Source: an uncultured Collinsella sp. | GTDB taxonomy: Bacteria; Actinomycetota; Coriobacteriia; Coriobacteriales; Coriobacteriaceae | Assembly: GCA_902493985.1 (NCBI GenBank) | Contig: CABURR010000010.1 | Location: 1-45,002, forward strand | Direction: 5' to 3' | Length of the DNA: 45,002 nucleotides | Part shown: piece after piece, positions 1 to 7,780 of the stretch | Layout of the letters: every line of letters begins with the position of its first letter | Numbering within the stretch: position 1 is the first letter of the stretch | Notes under the pieces: model-generated | What the model was told of the DNA's origin: nothing | Databases searched by the model: none | Seen by the model: only the letters and a program-made list of their open reading frames with translations | Translations under genes and position numbers: made by a program

Positions 1-25
1 CGGCTTCCGCGGCAACCGCTTCTAG
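1..25 (+). CDS. Possible 3' end of an upstream gene (partial)
   Basis: The first bases can be read in one frame as Gly-Phe-Arg-Gly-Asn-Arg-Phe followed by TAG at 23-25, with G/C-ending codons typical of this genome. A perfect 12-bp hairpin follows at once, as expected after a gene end. Seven codons cannot identify a product, so this is only a suggestion that a plus-strand gene ends here. Confidence 0.25.
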
Positions 26-27
26 GG

Positions 28-54
28 GTTACGCGGTTCTACGAACCGCGTAAC
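28..54 (+). terminator. Perfect 12-bp hairpin with 3-nt loop
   Basis: GTTACGCGGTTC at 28-39 is exactly complementary to 43-54, with a TAC loop. It begins three bases after the possible stop codon at 23-25. There is no T-tract after it, so it may be a weak terminator, an mRNA 3' end stabiliser or a repeat. It lacks tRNA features such as a CCA end or T-arm. Confidence 0.4.
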
Positions 55-67
55 TAGTTGACGCTGC

Positions 68-167
68 GCGCCTCCCAGAGCGACAATTTGTCATTCAAAA
101 GGCAGGGCATGACCAGAAGGTCTATGCCCTGCCTTTTTCATGCCAACTTGTTCGCTCTGGGAGGCGC
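68..167. repeat. 16-bp inverted repeat enclosing a terminator hairpin
   Basis: Bases 68-83 and 152-167 are perfect reverse complements of 16 bp. The 68 bp between them hold a second, independent hairpin (97-137). The nesting suggests a small intergenic palindromic element or a cruciform-forming insertion. No coding sequence is inside. Confidence 0.7.
97..137. terminator. Bidirectional Rho-independent terminator
   Basis: AAAAGGCAGGGCAT at 97-110 pairs with 124-137. The A-run on one side and the T-run on the other give a U-tract for transcripts in either direction. It could end the gene upstream of the window on the plus strand and the pdxST transcript on the minus strand. Confidence 0.75.
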
Positions 168-220
168 TCGCTGTCGTTGCCAAAGCATCGGCATTGCCAT
201 GATCCAGATCTGCTAAAAGA

Positions 221-276
221 TAGTCGTTGGGGACGTTCTTGTTTGACCAGTCGTTTAAGAACGTCCCCAACGACTA
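221..276. repeat. 20-bp perfect palindrome (GGGGACGTTCTT type)
   Basis: Bases 221-240 and 257-276 are perfect 20-bp reverse complements with a 16-nt loop. The stem contains TTGGGGACGTTCTT. There is no coding content. The form is that of REP-like extragenic palindromes mobilised by RAYT-type transposases, but no such transposase lies in the window, so the link is inference. Confidence 0.75.
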
Positions 277-284
277 CATAGCAT

Positions 285-348
285 GAGAGTGGATAATCTC
301 CCGGTTTGAGCCCATATTCATGCTCAAGGCTGGAGATTGTCCACTCTC
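285..348. repeat. 17-bp palindrome with an inner 6-bp stem
   Basis: Bases 285-301 and 332-348 are complementary at 16 of 17 positions. Inside, TTGAGC at 306-311 pairs with GCTCAA at 321-326. The element ends 23 bp before the 3' end of pdxT. It shares no obvious sequence with the palindrome at 221-276. Confidence 0.65.
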
Positions 349-371
349 GTTTCGTTTGTTGATTTCGATAC

Positions 372-959
372 CTACATTTGTAGGAATAGTTCGTGGAGGC
401 GGGTGTCTTCGTCGAGTTCGGGGTGGAAGGTTACGCCGAGCTGGTTGTCTTGGCGGGCGGCGACGATACGGCCGTCGACTTTCGCTAAGGCCTTGGCGTC
501 GCCGTGGACCTCGACGATGCGGGGCGCGCGGATAAACGTCAGCGGCACTTCACCGTCGATGCCGGCTACCTGCCCCTTGGTTCGAAAGCTGCCGAGTTGT
601 CTGCCATAGGCATTGCGCTTAACGAGCACATCCATGGTTGCCAGGCGCGGCGTTCCCTTATCGTCGTGGGCGGCAAGGTCGCGCGCCAGCAGAATCAGGC
701 CGGCGCAGGTGCCCAGGACGGGCATGCCTTCAGCGATGCGGGCACGAAGCTCCTCGAGCATGCCCAACTCATCAAGCAGCTTCCCTTGAACGGTGGACTC
801 GCCGCCGGGAAGTACCAGACGGTCAAAGTCCTGCTTCAAATCAGCCGCCTGCCTCAGCTCAATACAACGTGCGCCCAGCTCGGATAGTCTTGTCTCGTGC
901 TCGGCAAAAGCGCCTTGGACCGCCAGCACGGCGACCGTTTGGTCTGCATAATCGCTCAT
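372..959 (-). CDS. pdxT: Pyridoxal 5'-phosphate synthase glutaminase subunit PdxT
   Basis: Class I glutamine amidotransferase of the ribose-5-phosphate-dependent PLP synthase. It hydrolyses glutamine and passes ammonia to PdxS in a cytosolic 12+12 complex. The 195-aa protein has the usual family length. Visible motifs are PGGEST at 51-56, the nucleophile Cys85 in GTCAGLILL, and the His179/Glu181 pair in HPE near the C-terminus, so the Cys-His-Glu triad is complete. The ATG at 959 is preceded by AAAGGATCG. It lies 20 bp after the pdxS stop and must be co-transcribed with it. Confidence 0.96.
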   Translation of the reverse strand: MSDYADQTVAVLAVQGAFAEHETRLSELGARCIELRQAADLKQDFDRLVLPGGESTVQGKLLDELGMLEELRARIAEGMPVLGTCAGLILLARDLAAHDDKGTPRLATMDVLVKRNAYGRQLGSFRTKGQVAGIDGEVPLTFIRAPRIVEVHGDAKALAKVDGRIVAARQDNQLGVTFHPELDEDTRLHELFLQM

Positions 960-979
960 GTGCGATCCTTTCTGCTGGA

Positions 980-1870
980 CTAGCGCCCGCGCTCTTCCAT
1001 GATGATCTCGATCTCGTCGGCGTTGATGCCCACCATGGCCTCGCCCAGGTCCTCCGAAAGCTCGGCGATGAGCTTGGCATCGGTGAAGTTTGCCACGGCC
1101 TTGACGATGGCGGCTGCGCGCTTGGCGGGGTCGCCGCTCTTAAAGATGCCCGAGCCGACAAAGACGCCTTCGGCGCCCAGCTGCATCATCAGCGCGGCGT
1201 CGGCGGGGGTCGCTACGCCGCCGGCGGCAAAGTTCACGACGGGAAGCTTACCCGTGGCATGGACCTCGCGCACCAGCTCGACCGGAACCTGCAGTTGCTT
1301 GGCTGCCTCAAAGAGCTCGTCGTCGCGCAGGGCAACAACGTCGCGGATCTGCTTTTGGATTTTGCGCATGTGACGCACGGCCTGAACGACGTCGCCCGTA
1401 CCCGGCTCACCCTTGGTGCGAATCATCGTGGCGCCCTCGGCAACACGGCGCAGCGCCTCGCCCAGATCGCGGGCGCCGCAGACAAACGGCACGTCAAACT
1501 GGGTCTTGTCGATGTGATAGACGTCATCGGCAGGGGAGAGAACCTCGGACTCATCGATGTAGTCGATCTCGATGGCCTGAAGGACCTGCGCCTCGACGAT
1601 GTGACCGATGCGGCACTTGGCCATAACAGGGATGGAGACGGCCTCTTGGATGCCCTTGATCATCTTGGGGTCGCTCATGCGCGAGACGCCGCCTGCGGCA
1701 CGGATATCGGCCGGGATGCGCTCGAGTGCCATGACGGCGCAGGCGCCTGCCTTTTCGGCGATGCGTGCCTGCTCGGGCGTGGTGACGTCCATTATGACAC
1801 CGCCCTTGAGCATCTGCGCGAGCTCGCGATTGAGTTTGACACGATCGGCCTTGCTGGTCTGTTCTGCCAT
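980..1870 (-). CDS. pdxS: Pyridoxal 5'-phosphate synthase catalytic subunit PdxS
   Basis: The (beta/alpha)8 synthase that builds PLP from ribose 5-phosphate, glyceraldehyde 3-phosphate and ammonia supplied by PdxT. The chosen 296-aa product begins MAEQTSKADR at the ATG at 1870, which has AGGGAG just upstream. An in-frame codon 42 bp further out has no such site and would add residues outside the family. Lys85 (in PVMAKCRIGH) and Lys153 (in RTKGEPGTG) are the two Schiff-base lysines and Asp28 is also present. It is the first gene of a pdxST operon, divergent from pdxR, whose product probably controls it. Confidence 0.97.
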   Translation of the reverse strand: MAEQTSKADRVKLNRELAQMLKGGVIMDVTTPEQARIAEKAGACAVMALERIPADIRAAGGVSRMSDPKMIKGIQEAVSIPVMAKCRIGHIVEAQVLQAIEIDYIDESEVLSPADDVYHIDKTQFDVPFVCGARDLGEALRRVAEGATMIRTKGEPGTGDVVQAVRHMRKIQKQIRDVVALRDDELFEAAKQLQVPVELVREVHATGKLPVVNFAAGGVATPADAALMMQLGAEGVFVGSGIFKSGDPAKRAAAIVKAVANFTDAKLIAELSEDLGEAMVGINADEIEIIMEERGR

Positions 1871-1962
1871 GGTTGCTCCCTTTGTTGGCGTGTGCATTGC
1901 TTGACGGAACATCCTATCGGGGAGCTAGGTATGGCGAAATACTCAGTTTTCGAGATAATGAC

Positions 1963-2004
1963 AAGGTCAGACTAATACCAGATTGAATGACTTAATAAGG
2001 TCAG
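1963..2004. promoter_or_regulatory. Direct repeats between pdxS and pdxR, candidate PdxR sites
   Basis: AAGGTCAG occurs at 1963-1970 and again at 1997-2004, starting 34 bp apart, in the 145-bp divergent region. On the minus strand TTGTCA overlaps the first copy and could be a -35 for pdxS, with a weak TATTTC 17 bp downstream. MocR-type PdxR proteins are known to bind direct repeats in pdx promoters, which fits. The assignment is inference. Confidence 0.4.
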
Positions 2005-2015
2005 GTGATAGGCTC

Positions 2016-3431
2016 ATGCTTGACTACAATTTGGAACAACGCGGCGGAGCATCGCTCTATGAGTATGTTTACCAGCAAATTCGAGATGATATCGTTGCTG
2101 GACGTATTGCGGCGGGGGAACATCTGCCGTCTAAGCGCGCCTTTGCCAGTCATCTGGGAATCAGTGTCATTACCATCGAGAATGCATATAGCCAGCTACT
2201 TGCCGAGGGCTATATTTGTTCAAAGCCGCGGCGTGGCTACTACGCTTGCGAGCTTCCGGATGCACCGGTTTTGCCTTTGGCTGCGGGGAGCATCGACCGA
2301 GATACCGTCTCTGTGGGCCCCAGCGCGCATGATGTCCACGGACAGGTCGAGCGATTTGATGCACTCTCTCCTTCCGCTTTGGAGGCGGCGCGGCTTTGGC
2401 AAAGCGCACTGCGGGCGACGTTGACGTCCGAAGACGAGCGCGAGATCTTTTCGCCCGCACCGGCACAGGGCACCGTTCGGCTACGATGCGCAATCGCTCA
2501 CCACCTGCGTGGGACAAGGGGCATGAATGTCGATTCCGACAACATTGTTATCGGTGCGGGCGCCCAGCTGCTCGATACCATGTTGGTTCAGTTGCTTGGC
2601 GCGGATAAGGTGTATGCCGTTGAGGACCCGGGCTATTTGCGCCTGACGCGCATCTATCAGGCTATGGGCTGCGAAGTTCGACATATCCCGTTGGATGATG
2701 GGGGCGTGGACTTGGGCGCTCTGCAGAAAACCGGGACCGATGTCCTTCACCTGATGCCGTCCCATCAGTATCCGACCGGCCTTGTGACGAGCATTGCGCG
2801 TCGCTACGCGCTGCTCAGCTGGGCCGCCGAGCAGCCGGGCCGATATCTCATCGAAGACGACTTCGATTGTGAGTTTCGCCTTGCCGGCAAGCCGATTCCT
2901 GCGCTCGCATCAATCGATGCCGCTCAGTCGGTTATCTACACCAACACGTTTTCGAAGAGCCTGTCATCGGCGTTGCGTTTAGCGTACATGGTGTTGCCTG
3001 ATGAGCTGATGGAGCGGTTTAGGTGCGAGCTGGGTTTTTACGCCTCGTCGGTGAGCTCTGTTGACCAGGTTGCTTTGGCGCGTTTACTGGAATCGGGTGA
3101 TTACGAGCGACATGTGAACCGCGTGCGCGTTCGTGCTCGCGAGGCGCGTGATGGCCTGATGGCGCTTGTGCGGAAGGTATTTCGGGCAGGAGAGGTCTCG
3201 ATCGAGCATGCAGACGCGGGCCTTTACTGTACCGTTGCCCTGGCCGAGGACAAGGCGGGGGAGAGTTTCGCGAAGGCTCTTGCTGACGCTCGTATTTCCT
3301 ATGTCAACATCGCCGATTGCCTGTGGACGGGTGATCGGGCATCGACTAAGAACACTTCATCTCGCGTCCTCATTCAATACGACGACCTGAGCCCTCATTC
3401 GCTCATCGTTCTTCAAGAACAGCTGCAATAA
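2016..3431 (+). CDS. pdxR: MocR/GntR-family regulator of PLP synthesis (PdxR)
   Basis: A 471-aa MocR protein. A GntR winged helix-turn-helix lies at about 13-78, containing LPSKRAFASHLGIS. A linker leads to a type I aminotransferase-like domain at about 115-471. PLP-binding features are visible: HLMPSHQYPTG at 245-255, DDFDCEF at 281-287 and Lys314 in TFSKS, the expected Schiff-base lysine. The divergent placement next to pdxST strongly supports a PdxR role, sensing PLP and controlling its synthesis. The ATG at 2016 was preferred over the in-frame TTG at 1983 because AGGTGATAGG precedes it and the protein then starts near the domain. Autoregulation through the shared region is likely. Confidence 0.88.
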   Translation: MLDYNLEQRGGASLYEYVYQQIRDDIVAGRIAAGEHLPSKRAFASHLGISVITIENAYSQLLAEGYICSKPRRGYYACELPDAPVLPLAAGSIDRDTVSVGPSAHDVHGQVERFDALSPSALEAARLWQSALRATLTSEDEREIFSPAPAQGTVRLRCAIAHHLRGTRGMNVDSDNIVIGAGAQLLDTMLVQLLGADKVYAVEDPGYLRLTRIYQAMGCEVRHIPLDDGGVDLGALQKTGTDVLHLMPSHQYPTGLVTSIARRYALLSWAAEQPGRYLIEDDFDCEFRLAGKPIPALASIDAAQSVIYTNTFSKSLSSALRLAYMVLPDELMERFRCELGFYASSVSSVDQVALARLLESGDYERHVNRVRVRAREARDGLMALVRKVFRAGEVSIEHADAGLYCTVALAEDKAGESFAKALADARISYVNIADCLWTGDRASTKNTSSRVLIQYDDLSPHSLIVLQEQLQ

Positions 3432-3438
3432 GTCCACG

Positions 3439-3469
3439 AAAAAGGCCCGAACCAATACGGTCCGGGCCT
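3439..3469 (-). terminator. Rho-independent terminator after the rubrerythrin gene
   Basis: Read on the minus strand, AGGCCCGGACC pairs with GGTTCGGGCCT (one mismatch, six-base loop) and is followed by five T residues. It lies between the convergent pdxR and rubrerythrin genes and can act on both, though the T-tract favours the minus strand. Confidence 0.85.
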
Positions 3470-3503
3470 CATCGAGCTAGGGGTTATGTCTCAGGCGTTT
3501 GGC

Positions 3504-4064
3504 TTAGCCAAAGTAGCGCTTGAGCAGGCCGGCGAAAGCCTTGCCGTGGCGGGCCTCGTCGCGGGCCATCTCGTGCACGGTGTCGTGGATGGCATCGAGG
3601 CCGGCGGCCTTAGCGCGCTTGGCAAGATCGGTCTTGCCGGCGGTGGCGCCGTTCTCGGCCTCAACGCGCATCTCGAGGTTCTTCTTGGTGGAGTCGGTCA
3701 CGACCTCGCCCAGGAGCTCGGCGAACTTGGCGGCGTGCTCGGCCTCCTCGTGGGCAGCCTTCTCCCAGTACAGGCCGATCTCGGGGTAACCCTCGCGATG
3801 AGCAACGCGAGCCATGGCCAGGTACATACCGACCTCGGAGCACTCGCCCTCAAAGTTGGCGCGCAGGTCGGCAACGATGTCCTCGGAGACGCCCTCCATC
3901 TTGGCGACGCCCACGACGTGCTCGGCAGCCCACTCGAGCTGGCCCTCCTCCTGCTTCAGGAAACGAGAACCGGGAACGCCGCACTGGGGGCACTTGAAGT
4001 CCTCGGGCAGCTGGTCGCCGTCGAACTCTTCCACATAACCGCAAACGGGACAAACAAACTTCAT
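3504..4064 (-). CDS. Reverse rubrerythrin (rubredoxin-first peroxidase)
   Basis: A 186-aa protein with an N-terminal rubredoxin-like FeS4 domain (Cys5, Cys8, Cys25, Cys28; CPVCGY and CPQCGV) followed by a four-helix di-iron domain at about 45-186. Iron ligands are visible in EGECSE (72-77), HEEAEH (105-110), Glu165 and DEARH (169-173). Classical rubrerythrin has the domains in the opposite order; this order is that of reverse rubrerythrin. Family members reduce hydrogen peroxide, and sometimes oxygen, with electrons from NADH via a reductase, protecting strict anaerobes. The ATG at 4064 follows GAAAGGAT. The longer reading frame upstream is rejected because it adds a non-family segment through the promoter. 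Confidence 0.93.
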   Translation of the reverse strand: MKFVCPVCGYVEEFDGDQLPEDFKCPQCGVPGSRFLKQEEGQLEWAAEHVVGVAKMEGVSEDIVADLRANFEGECSEVGMYLAMARVAHREGYPEIGLYWEKAAHEEAEHAAKFAELLGEVVTDSTKKNLEMRVEAENGATAGKTDLAKRAKAAGLDAIHDTVHEMARDEARHGKAFAGLLKRYFG

Positions 4065-4099
4065 GATTCGATCCTTTCGATCGATGGCGATTGTGCGCT

Positions 4100-4130
4100 C
4101 GTCCGGTCCCGTAAGGGCCCTCTCCGGACG
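4100..4130 (-). promoter_or_regulatory. Stem-loop in the rubrerythrin leader
   Basis: CGTCCGG at 4100-4106 pairs with 4124-4130. GGTCCC and GGGCCC extend the stem with one mismatch around GTAA. It sits 36-66 bp upstream of the start codon, inside the predicted 5' UTR, with no T-tract. It may affect mRNA stability or initiation. No known riboswitch was recognised. Confidence 0.35.
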
Positions 4131-4148
4131 TGCGTCTTGACGAGTTCT

Positions 4149-4176
4149 ATTATCCATAAATGCAACCAAATGTGAA
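4149..4176 (-). promoter_or_regulatory. Candidate sigma-70-type promoter for the rubrerythrin gene
   Basis: On the minus strand TTCACA (4171-4176) is followed after 16 bp by GATAAT (4149-4154); each matches the consensus at five of six bases. An AT-rich stretch lies just upstream. The predicted start gives a leader of about 80 nt that contains the stem-loop at 4100-4130. Confidence 0.5.
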
Positions 4177-4320
4177 GCCTATTAGGAATGATTTTTAATA
4201 AAACAATTTTGAGATATGAAGATGTTGATTGATTAACGATTGGCAGGTCGTCTTTGACCGCCGCTGAGTACAATCGGTCGAGCAAATGTTGACCCATCAA
4301 CAAATAAAGGAGTTTCCTTT

Positions 4321-5541
4321 ATGCATCTAGCCCGTCGTGCCTGGTGCCGAACATATCAGACGGTTTTTCGCATTGCATTGCCGATCCTGCCCTATACCGA
4401 GCCGCGCATTTTGGAGCATGCCGAGGATGTACCCGCGGTGCTTCAAAAGCGCTCGATCCAGAAGGTCCTTATCGTGACAGACCCTGGTATTGCACGTTTG
4501 GGGCTCACGGCATCACTCGAGCGTGCGCTTACGGCTCAGGGGATTGGCGTTACGGTCTATGCCGAAACGCGTGCGAACCCCACGGTCTCAAACGTGGAGG
4601 AAGCGGCATCCCTGTATCGCGAGAACGACTGCCAGGCCATTATCGGCTTTGGTGGCGGTTCGGCTATGGACTGCGCCAAGGGTGTGGGGGCGCGCATTGC
4701 GCAGCCAAACAAGCCCATCAACAAGATGCGCGGCCTGCTGCGTGTCCACCGTCTCCTGCCGCTGCTTATTGCGGTTCCCACTACCGCCGGTACGGGAAGC
4801 GAGGTCACGCTTGCGGCGGTTATCACCGATGATGAGACGCACTATAAATACCCCATTAACGATTTTGTGCTCATCCCGCGTTTTGCAGTCCACGACCCCG
4901 AGTTTACGCGCGGGTTGCCGGCGTCCATTACGGGGCAGACGGGTATGGATGCCCTGACGCATGCTGTCGAGGCCTTTATCGGCCGTAGCACCACGCCCTA
5001 CACGCGCAAGATGGCGCGTCAGGCGGTCCAGCTCATCCGCGACAATTTGCTCGAGGCCTATGAGCATGGCGACAACATGCGTGCGCGTCGCAATATGCTT
5101 TCGGCGGCGTATAAGGCGGGTGTTGCCTTTACGCGCTCCTATGTCGGATATGTGCATGCCATCGCGCACAGTTTGGGCGGCCGATACGGAATTCCGCACG
5201 GTTTAGCCAACGCGATCATCCTGCCGCACATGCTTCGCGCTTATGGTGACGCCGCCGCCCCCAAGCTTGCCGATCTTGCTCGCATGGCGGGCATTGCGCC
5301 GGCTACCGCGCAGGACAGCCTGGCGGCCGAGGCCTTTATCGATTGGGTCGACCGCATGAACGAGGCCCTGGGAATTCCCAAATATGTCTCGGGTATTCGC
5401 CGCTCCGATATTCCGCAAATGGCGGCCCATGCCGATGCCGAGGCCAATCCGCTATACCCTGTTCCACTTTTGATGGACCGTTTGGAACTCGAGCGTATGT
5501 ACGAGGTCATTGCGGGTGGTATGTTTGAGGGCGAGAACTAG
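4321..5541 (+). CDS. Iron-containing alcohol dehydrogenase (group III)
   Basis: A 406-aa Fe-ADH that interconverts alcohols and aldehydes with NAD(P)H in the cytosol. The N-terminal dinucleotide domain has GFGGGSAMDCAKG at 109-121 and TTAGTGSE at 154-161. The C-terminal helical domain carries the metal ligands Asp210 and His214 (GMDALTHAVEAF), His279 (GYVHAIAHSLGG) and His293 (GIPHGLANA). AAAGGAG lies 5 bp or so before the ATG. The next gene is an aldehyde dehydrogenase 8 bp downstream, so the pair probably detoxifies or ferments an aldehyde between them. The substrate cannot be read from the sequence. The first 20 residues are longer than in many homologues, so a later start is possible. Confidence 0.93.
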   Translation: MHLARRAWCRTYQTVFRIALPILPYTEPRILEHAEDVPAVLQKRSIQKVLIVTDPGIARLGLTASLERALTAQGIGVTVYAETRANPTVSNVEEAASLYRENDCQAIIGFGGGSAMDCAKGVGARIAQPNKPINKMRGLLRVHRLLPLLIAVPTTAGTGSEVTLAAVITDDETHYKYPINDFVLIPRFAVHDPEFTRGLPASITGQTGMDALTHAVEAFIGRSTTPYTRKMARQAVQLIRDNLLEAYEHGDNMRARRNMLSAAYKAGVAFTRSYVGYVHAIAHSLGGRYGIPHGLANAIILPHMLRAYGDAAAPKLADLARMAGIAPATAQDSLAAEAFIDWVDRMNEALGIPKYVSGIRRSDIPQMAAHADAEANPLYPVPLLMDRLELERMYEVIAGGMFEGEN

Positions 5542-5549
5542 GAGGGCTC

Positions 5550-6929
5550 ATGAATATCGAGGAAATCGCGCGCATTGTCGGCGAGCAGCGCGCCTATTTT
5601 AAGACGCACGCCACGTTTGATGTCGATGCTCGACGTCGCGCCCTCGTGCGCCTGCGCGATGCGGTGCGGGCGCACGAGGGCGATATTGCCCATGCGCTCA
5701 AGACCGATTTGGGAAAGTCGCATGACGAGGCATATATGTGCGAGATCGGCACGTCGCTTTCCGAGATTCGACATCAGATTGCGCATGTGGCTCGATGGAG
5801 TCGTCCGCGCCTGCGTCCGTGTGACCTTGCCAACGCCGTGAGTGTGTGCAAAACGCAAGCCGTGCCCTATGGCGTCACGCTCATCATGGCGCCCTGGAAC
5901 TATCCGTTTTTACTGACGCTCGAGCCGCTCGCCGGGGCCCTTGCCGCGGGCAATACCGTGGTCATCAAGCCGAGCGCCTATGCGCCGGCATCGAGCGCGG
6001 TGCTCAAGCAAATCTGTGAAGAGGCATTTGATCCGCGCCTGGTGACGGTTGTCGAGGGCGGACGCGCCGAGAACGAGGCGCTGCTCGATGAATGCTGGGA
6101 CAATATTTTCTTTACCGGTAGCGTTCCGGTCGGCAAGCTCGTCATGGAGCGCGCAAGTAAAAACCTTACGCCCGTGACGCTTGAGCTGGGCGGAAAGAGC
6201 CCCTGCATCGTGGATGCGACGGCAAACTTGAAGGTTGCGGCACGGCGTATCGCCTTTGGTAAATGGCTCAACGTGGGGCAGACCTGCGTGGCGCCCGACT
6301 ACCTGCTGGTCGATACGCGCGTGCACGACGAGCTGCTGGGCCTCATCAAGGAGGAGGTCAGCCGTATGTTTGGCGAGCATCCGTTCGATAACGAGGACTA
6401 CGGTCATATCGTCAACGCCAAGCATTTCGCGCGCGTACGCGGGTTGATTGACCACGACAAGGTTGTGCTGGGAGGCACGGCGCGCGAGTCGTCGCTCAAG
6501 ATCGAGCCGACGATTTTGGACGACGTGTCCCCCGATGACGCCGTGATGCAGGAGGAGATTTTCGGCCCCATCTTGCCGGTGCTGACGTTTGAGAGCCTAG
6601 ACGAGGCCGAGGCGTTTATTACGGATCGTCCGACGCCGCTGGCCCTGTATATCTTTAGCCAGGATCGCGCGGTTCAGCAGCGCTTTGTGCGTTACGTGCC
6701 CTTTGGCGGCGGCTGTGTTAACGACACCATCATGCATCTGGCTACGAGCCATATGGGCTTTGGCGGCATGGGTGCGAGCGGTATGGGGCAGTACCATGGC
6801 CGCGAGAGCTTCGATACGTTTAGCCACAAGAAGAGCATCGTGAACAAGGCAACGTGGCTGGACGTGCCGTTTCGGTATGCGCCCTACGCAAGCTGGAAGC
6901 ACAAGTTCGTGCGCATGTTTGTGCATTAG
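5550..6929 (+). CDS. NAD(P)-dependent aldehyde dehydrogenase
   Basis: A 459-aa member of the ALDH superfamily, of the shorter class 3-like type (YwdH/fatty aldehyde group) that ends in a hydrophobic-basic tail (KHKFVRMFVH). Catalytic residues are all visible: Asn117 (APWNYPF), Lys140 (VVIKPSA), Glu212 in LELGGKSP and the nucleophile Cys246 in GQTCVAPDY. It oxidises an aldehyde to the acid. AGGAGG lies immediately before the ATG. It follows the Fe-ADH gene by 8 bp in one operon and is closed by the hairpin at 6953-6988. Confidence 0.94.
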   Translation: MNIEEIARIVGEQRAYFKTHATFDVDARRRALVRLRDAVRAHEGDIAHALKTDLGKSHDEAYMCEIGTSLSEIRHQIAHVARWSRPRLRPCDLANAVSVCKTQAVPYGVTLIMAPWNYPFLLTLEPLAGALAAGNTVVIKPSAYAPASSAVLKQICEEAFDPRLVTVVEGGRAENEALLDECWDNIFFTGSVPVGKLVMERASKNLTPVTLELGGKSPCIVDATANLKVAARRIAFGKWLNVGQTCVAPDYLLVDTRVHDELLGLIKEEVSRMFGEHPFDNEDYGHIVNAKHFARVRGLIDHDKVVLGGTARESSLKIEPTILDDVSPDDAVMQEEIFGPILPVLTFESLDEAEAFITDRPTPLALYIFSQDRAVQQRFVRYVPFGGGCVNDTIMHLATSHMGFGGMGASGMGQYHGRESFDTFSHKKSIVNKATWLDVPFRYAPYASWKHKFVRMFVH

Positions 6930-6952
6930 AATCGGATAGAAGATAGGGATAA

Positions 6953-6988
6953 AAGTGGCCGCCCCCGCGTAAGCGAAGACGGCCACTT
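6953..6988 (+). terminator. Hairpin after the alcohol/aldehyde dehydrogenase operon
   Basis: AAGTGGCCG at 6953-6961 pairs with 6980-6988, with an 18-nt loop. It lies 24 bp after the aldehyde dehydrogenase stop. The T-tract is short (TTCT), so efficiency is uncertain. The rest of the gap to 7193 has no gene I can support. Confidence 0.6.
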
Positions 6989-7193
6989 CTCACGATGAAA
7001 ACGTGTATTGGAGTTGGCAAGACCCGCGGCAACGGGTGCCATCCGTGTTCCTATCTTATCTGCAAGCGCTCTGCCATGCAAGCGTTGCGGCAAGCGATTG
7101 AAAGGTGCGAGCGGGTGAAATGTTGTCCGCACGGGCCCGTAAACTTCTCAATAAGGTTAAGCGCCGGTTTATCCGGCCGTTAGAGGAGCTGCC

Positions 7194-7520
7194 ATGTACG
7201 AGCCTTCACGTGTTCTTTTGTCGTTTCATATTGCAGGATTTCAGTATGCCGACGGCGCATTGGTCCTGGGCGATCTAAAAGCGGGCGATAAGCTGACGCT
7301 GTGTGCCGAGCGCGATAATCCCCATGATCCTGAGGCAGTTGCGGTCTATTACGGCAACACCAAGCTCGGTTATGTTCCGGGAAACGAGGTCGGCCCGCTG
7401 TCCTTGATGATGTATTACGGCCACGAGGACGTATTTGAGGCGCGCGTGCAGCAGGTTGCCCCCGAGCGTAGCCCGTGGCACCAGGTGCGCGTTGGCCTCT
7501 ATGTGGTGGATGCTCGCTAG
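7194..7520 (+). CDS. Stand-alone HIRAN domain protein
   Basis: A 108-aa protein consisting of a single HIRAN domain: FHIAGFQYADGA near the start, then L..G..L.L..E.DNPHDPEAVAVYYG and LGYVPGNE, which are hallmarks of the family. HIRAN domains, known from HLTF/Rad5 helicases and as solo bacterial proteins, bind 3' DNA ends or damaged DNA. A role here in DNA metabolism is inference. GGAGCTGCC precedes the ATG. A 58-aa acidic protein follows 17 bp later and may be its partner. Confidence 0.85.
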   Translation: MYEPSRVLLSFHIAGFQYADGALVLGDLKAGDKLTLCAERDNPHDPEAVAVYYGNTKLGYVPGNEVGPLSLMMYYGHEDVFEARVQQVAPERSPWHQVRVGLYVVDAR

Positions 7521-7537
7521 TCGGCATGGGGGCGGCC

Positions 7538-7714
7538 ATGTTTGATGACGACCAGTTCGATTTGACAGACGATCCGTTTGAGTGGGATATGCTACTCGAT
7601 GACAATGAGTTGGAGCGGGATCGTAAGAAGCGGCAGGATAAGAATGCCCAGGGTGACGCTTCGAAAAAGCAAGACAAGAGCCGCCGCGGACTGTTCGGCG
7701 GGTTCTTTGGATAA
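7538..7714 (+). CDS. Small acidic/basic hypothetical protein
   Basis: A 58-aa protein with an acidic N-terminal half (MFDDDQFDLTDDPFEWDM) and a strongly basic C-terminal half ending RRGLFGGFFG. It has no membrane segment or known motif. The ATG at 7538 is preceded by GGGGGCGG; an alternative ATG at 7526 adds four residues. It starts 17 bp after the HIRAN gene, so the two are probably co-transcribed. The split charge could suit a DNA-mimicking or adaptor peptide, but no function is assigned. Confidence 0.6.
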   Translation: MFDDDQFDLTDDPFEWDMLLDDNELERDRKKRQDKNAQGDASKKQDKSRRGLFGGFFG

Positions 7715-7780
7715 CCGCCGCATCGCTGCGTCTGTATACTTAGCACGAGTTGAACACGTTGCGAAATGAGGACAGAGACG

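Noticed and set aside
28..54. tRNA-like stem at the window start
   Set aside because: It is a single perfect hairpin; no acceptor stem, D-arm, T-arm or anticodon arm can be drawn around it.
4061..4303. 80-aa minus-strand frame across the rubrerythrin promoter
   Set aside because: It covers the promoter and leader of the rubrerythrin gene, has AT-rich codon use unlike the neighbours, and no family resemblance.
6995..7183. 62-aa open frame (GVGKTRGNGC) between the aldehyde dehydrogenase and HIRAN genes
   Set aside because: The Walker-like string is too short for a P-loop domain, no ribosome site precedes it, and the sequence has no fold-like pattern.
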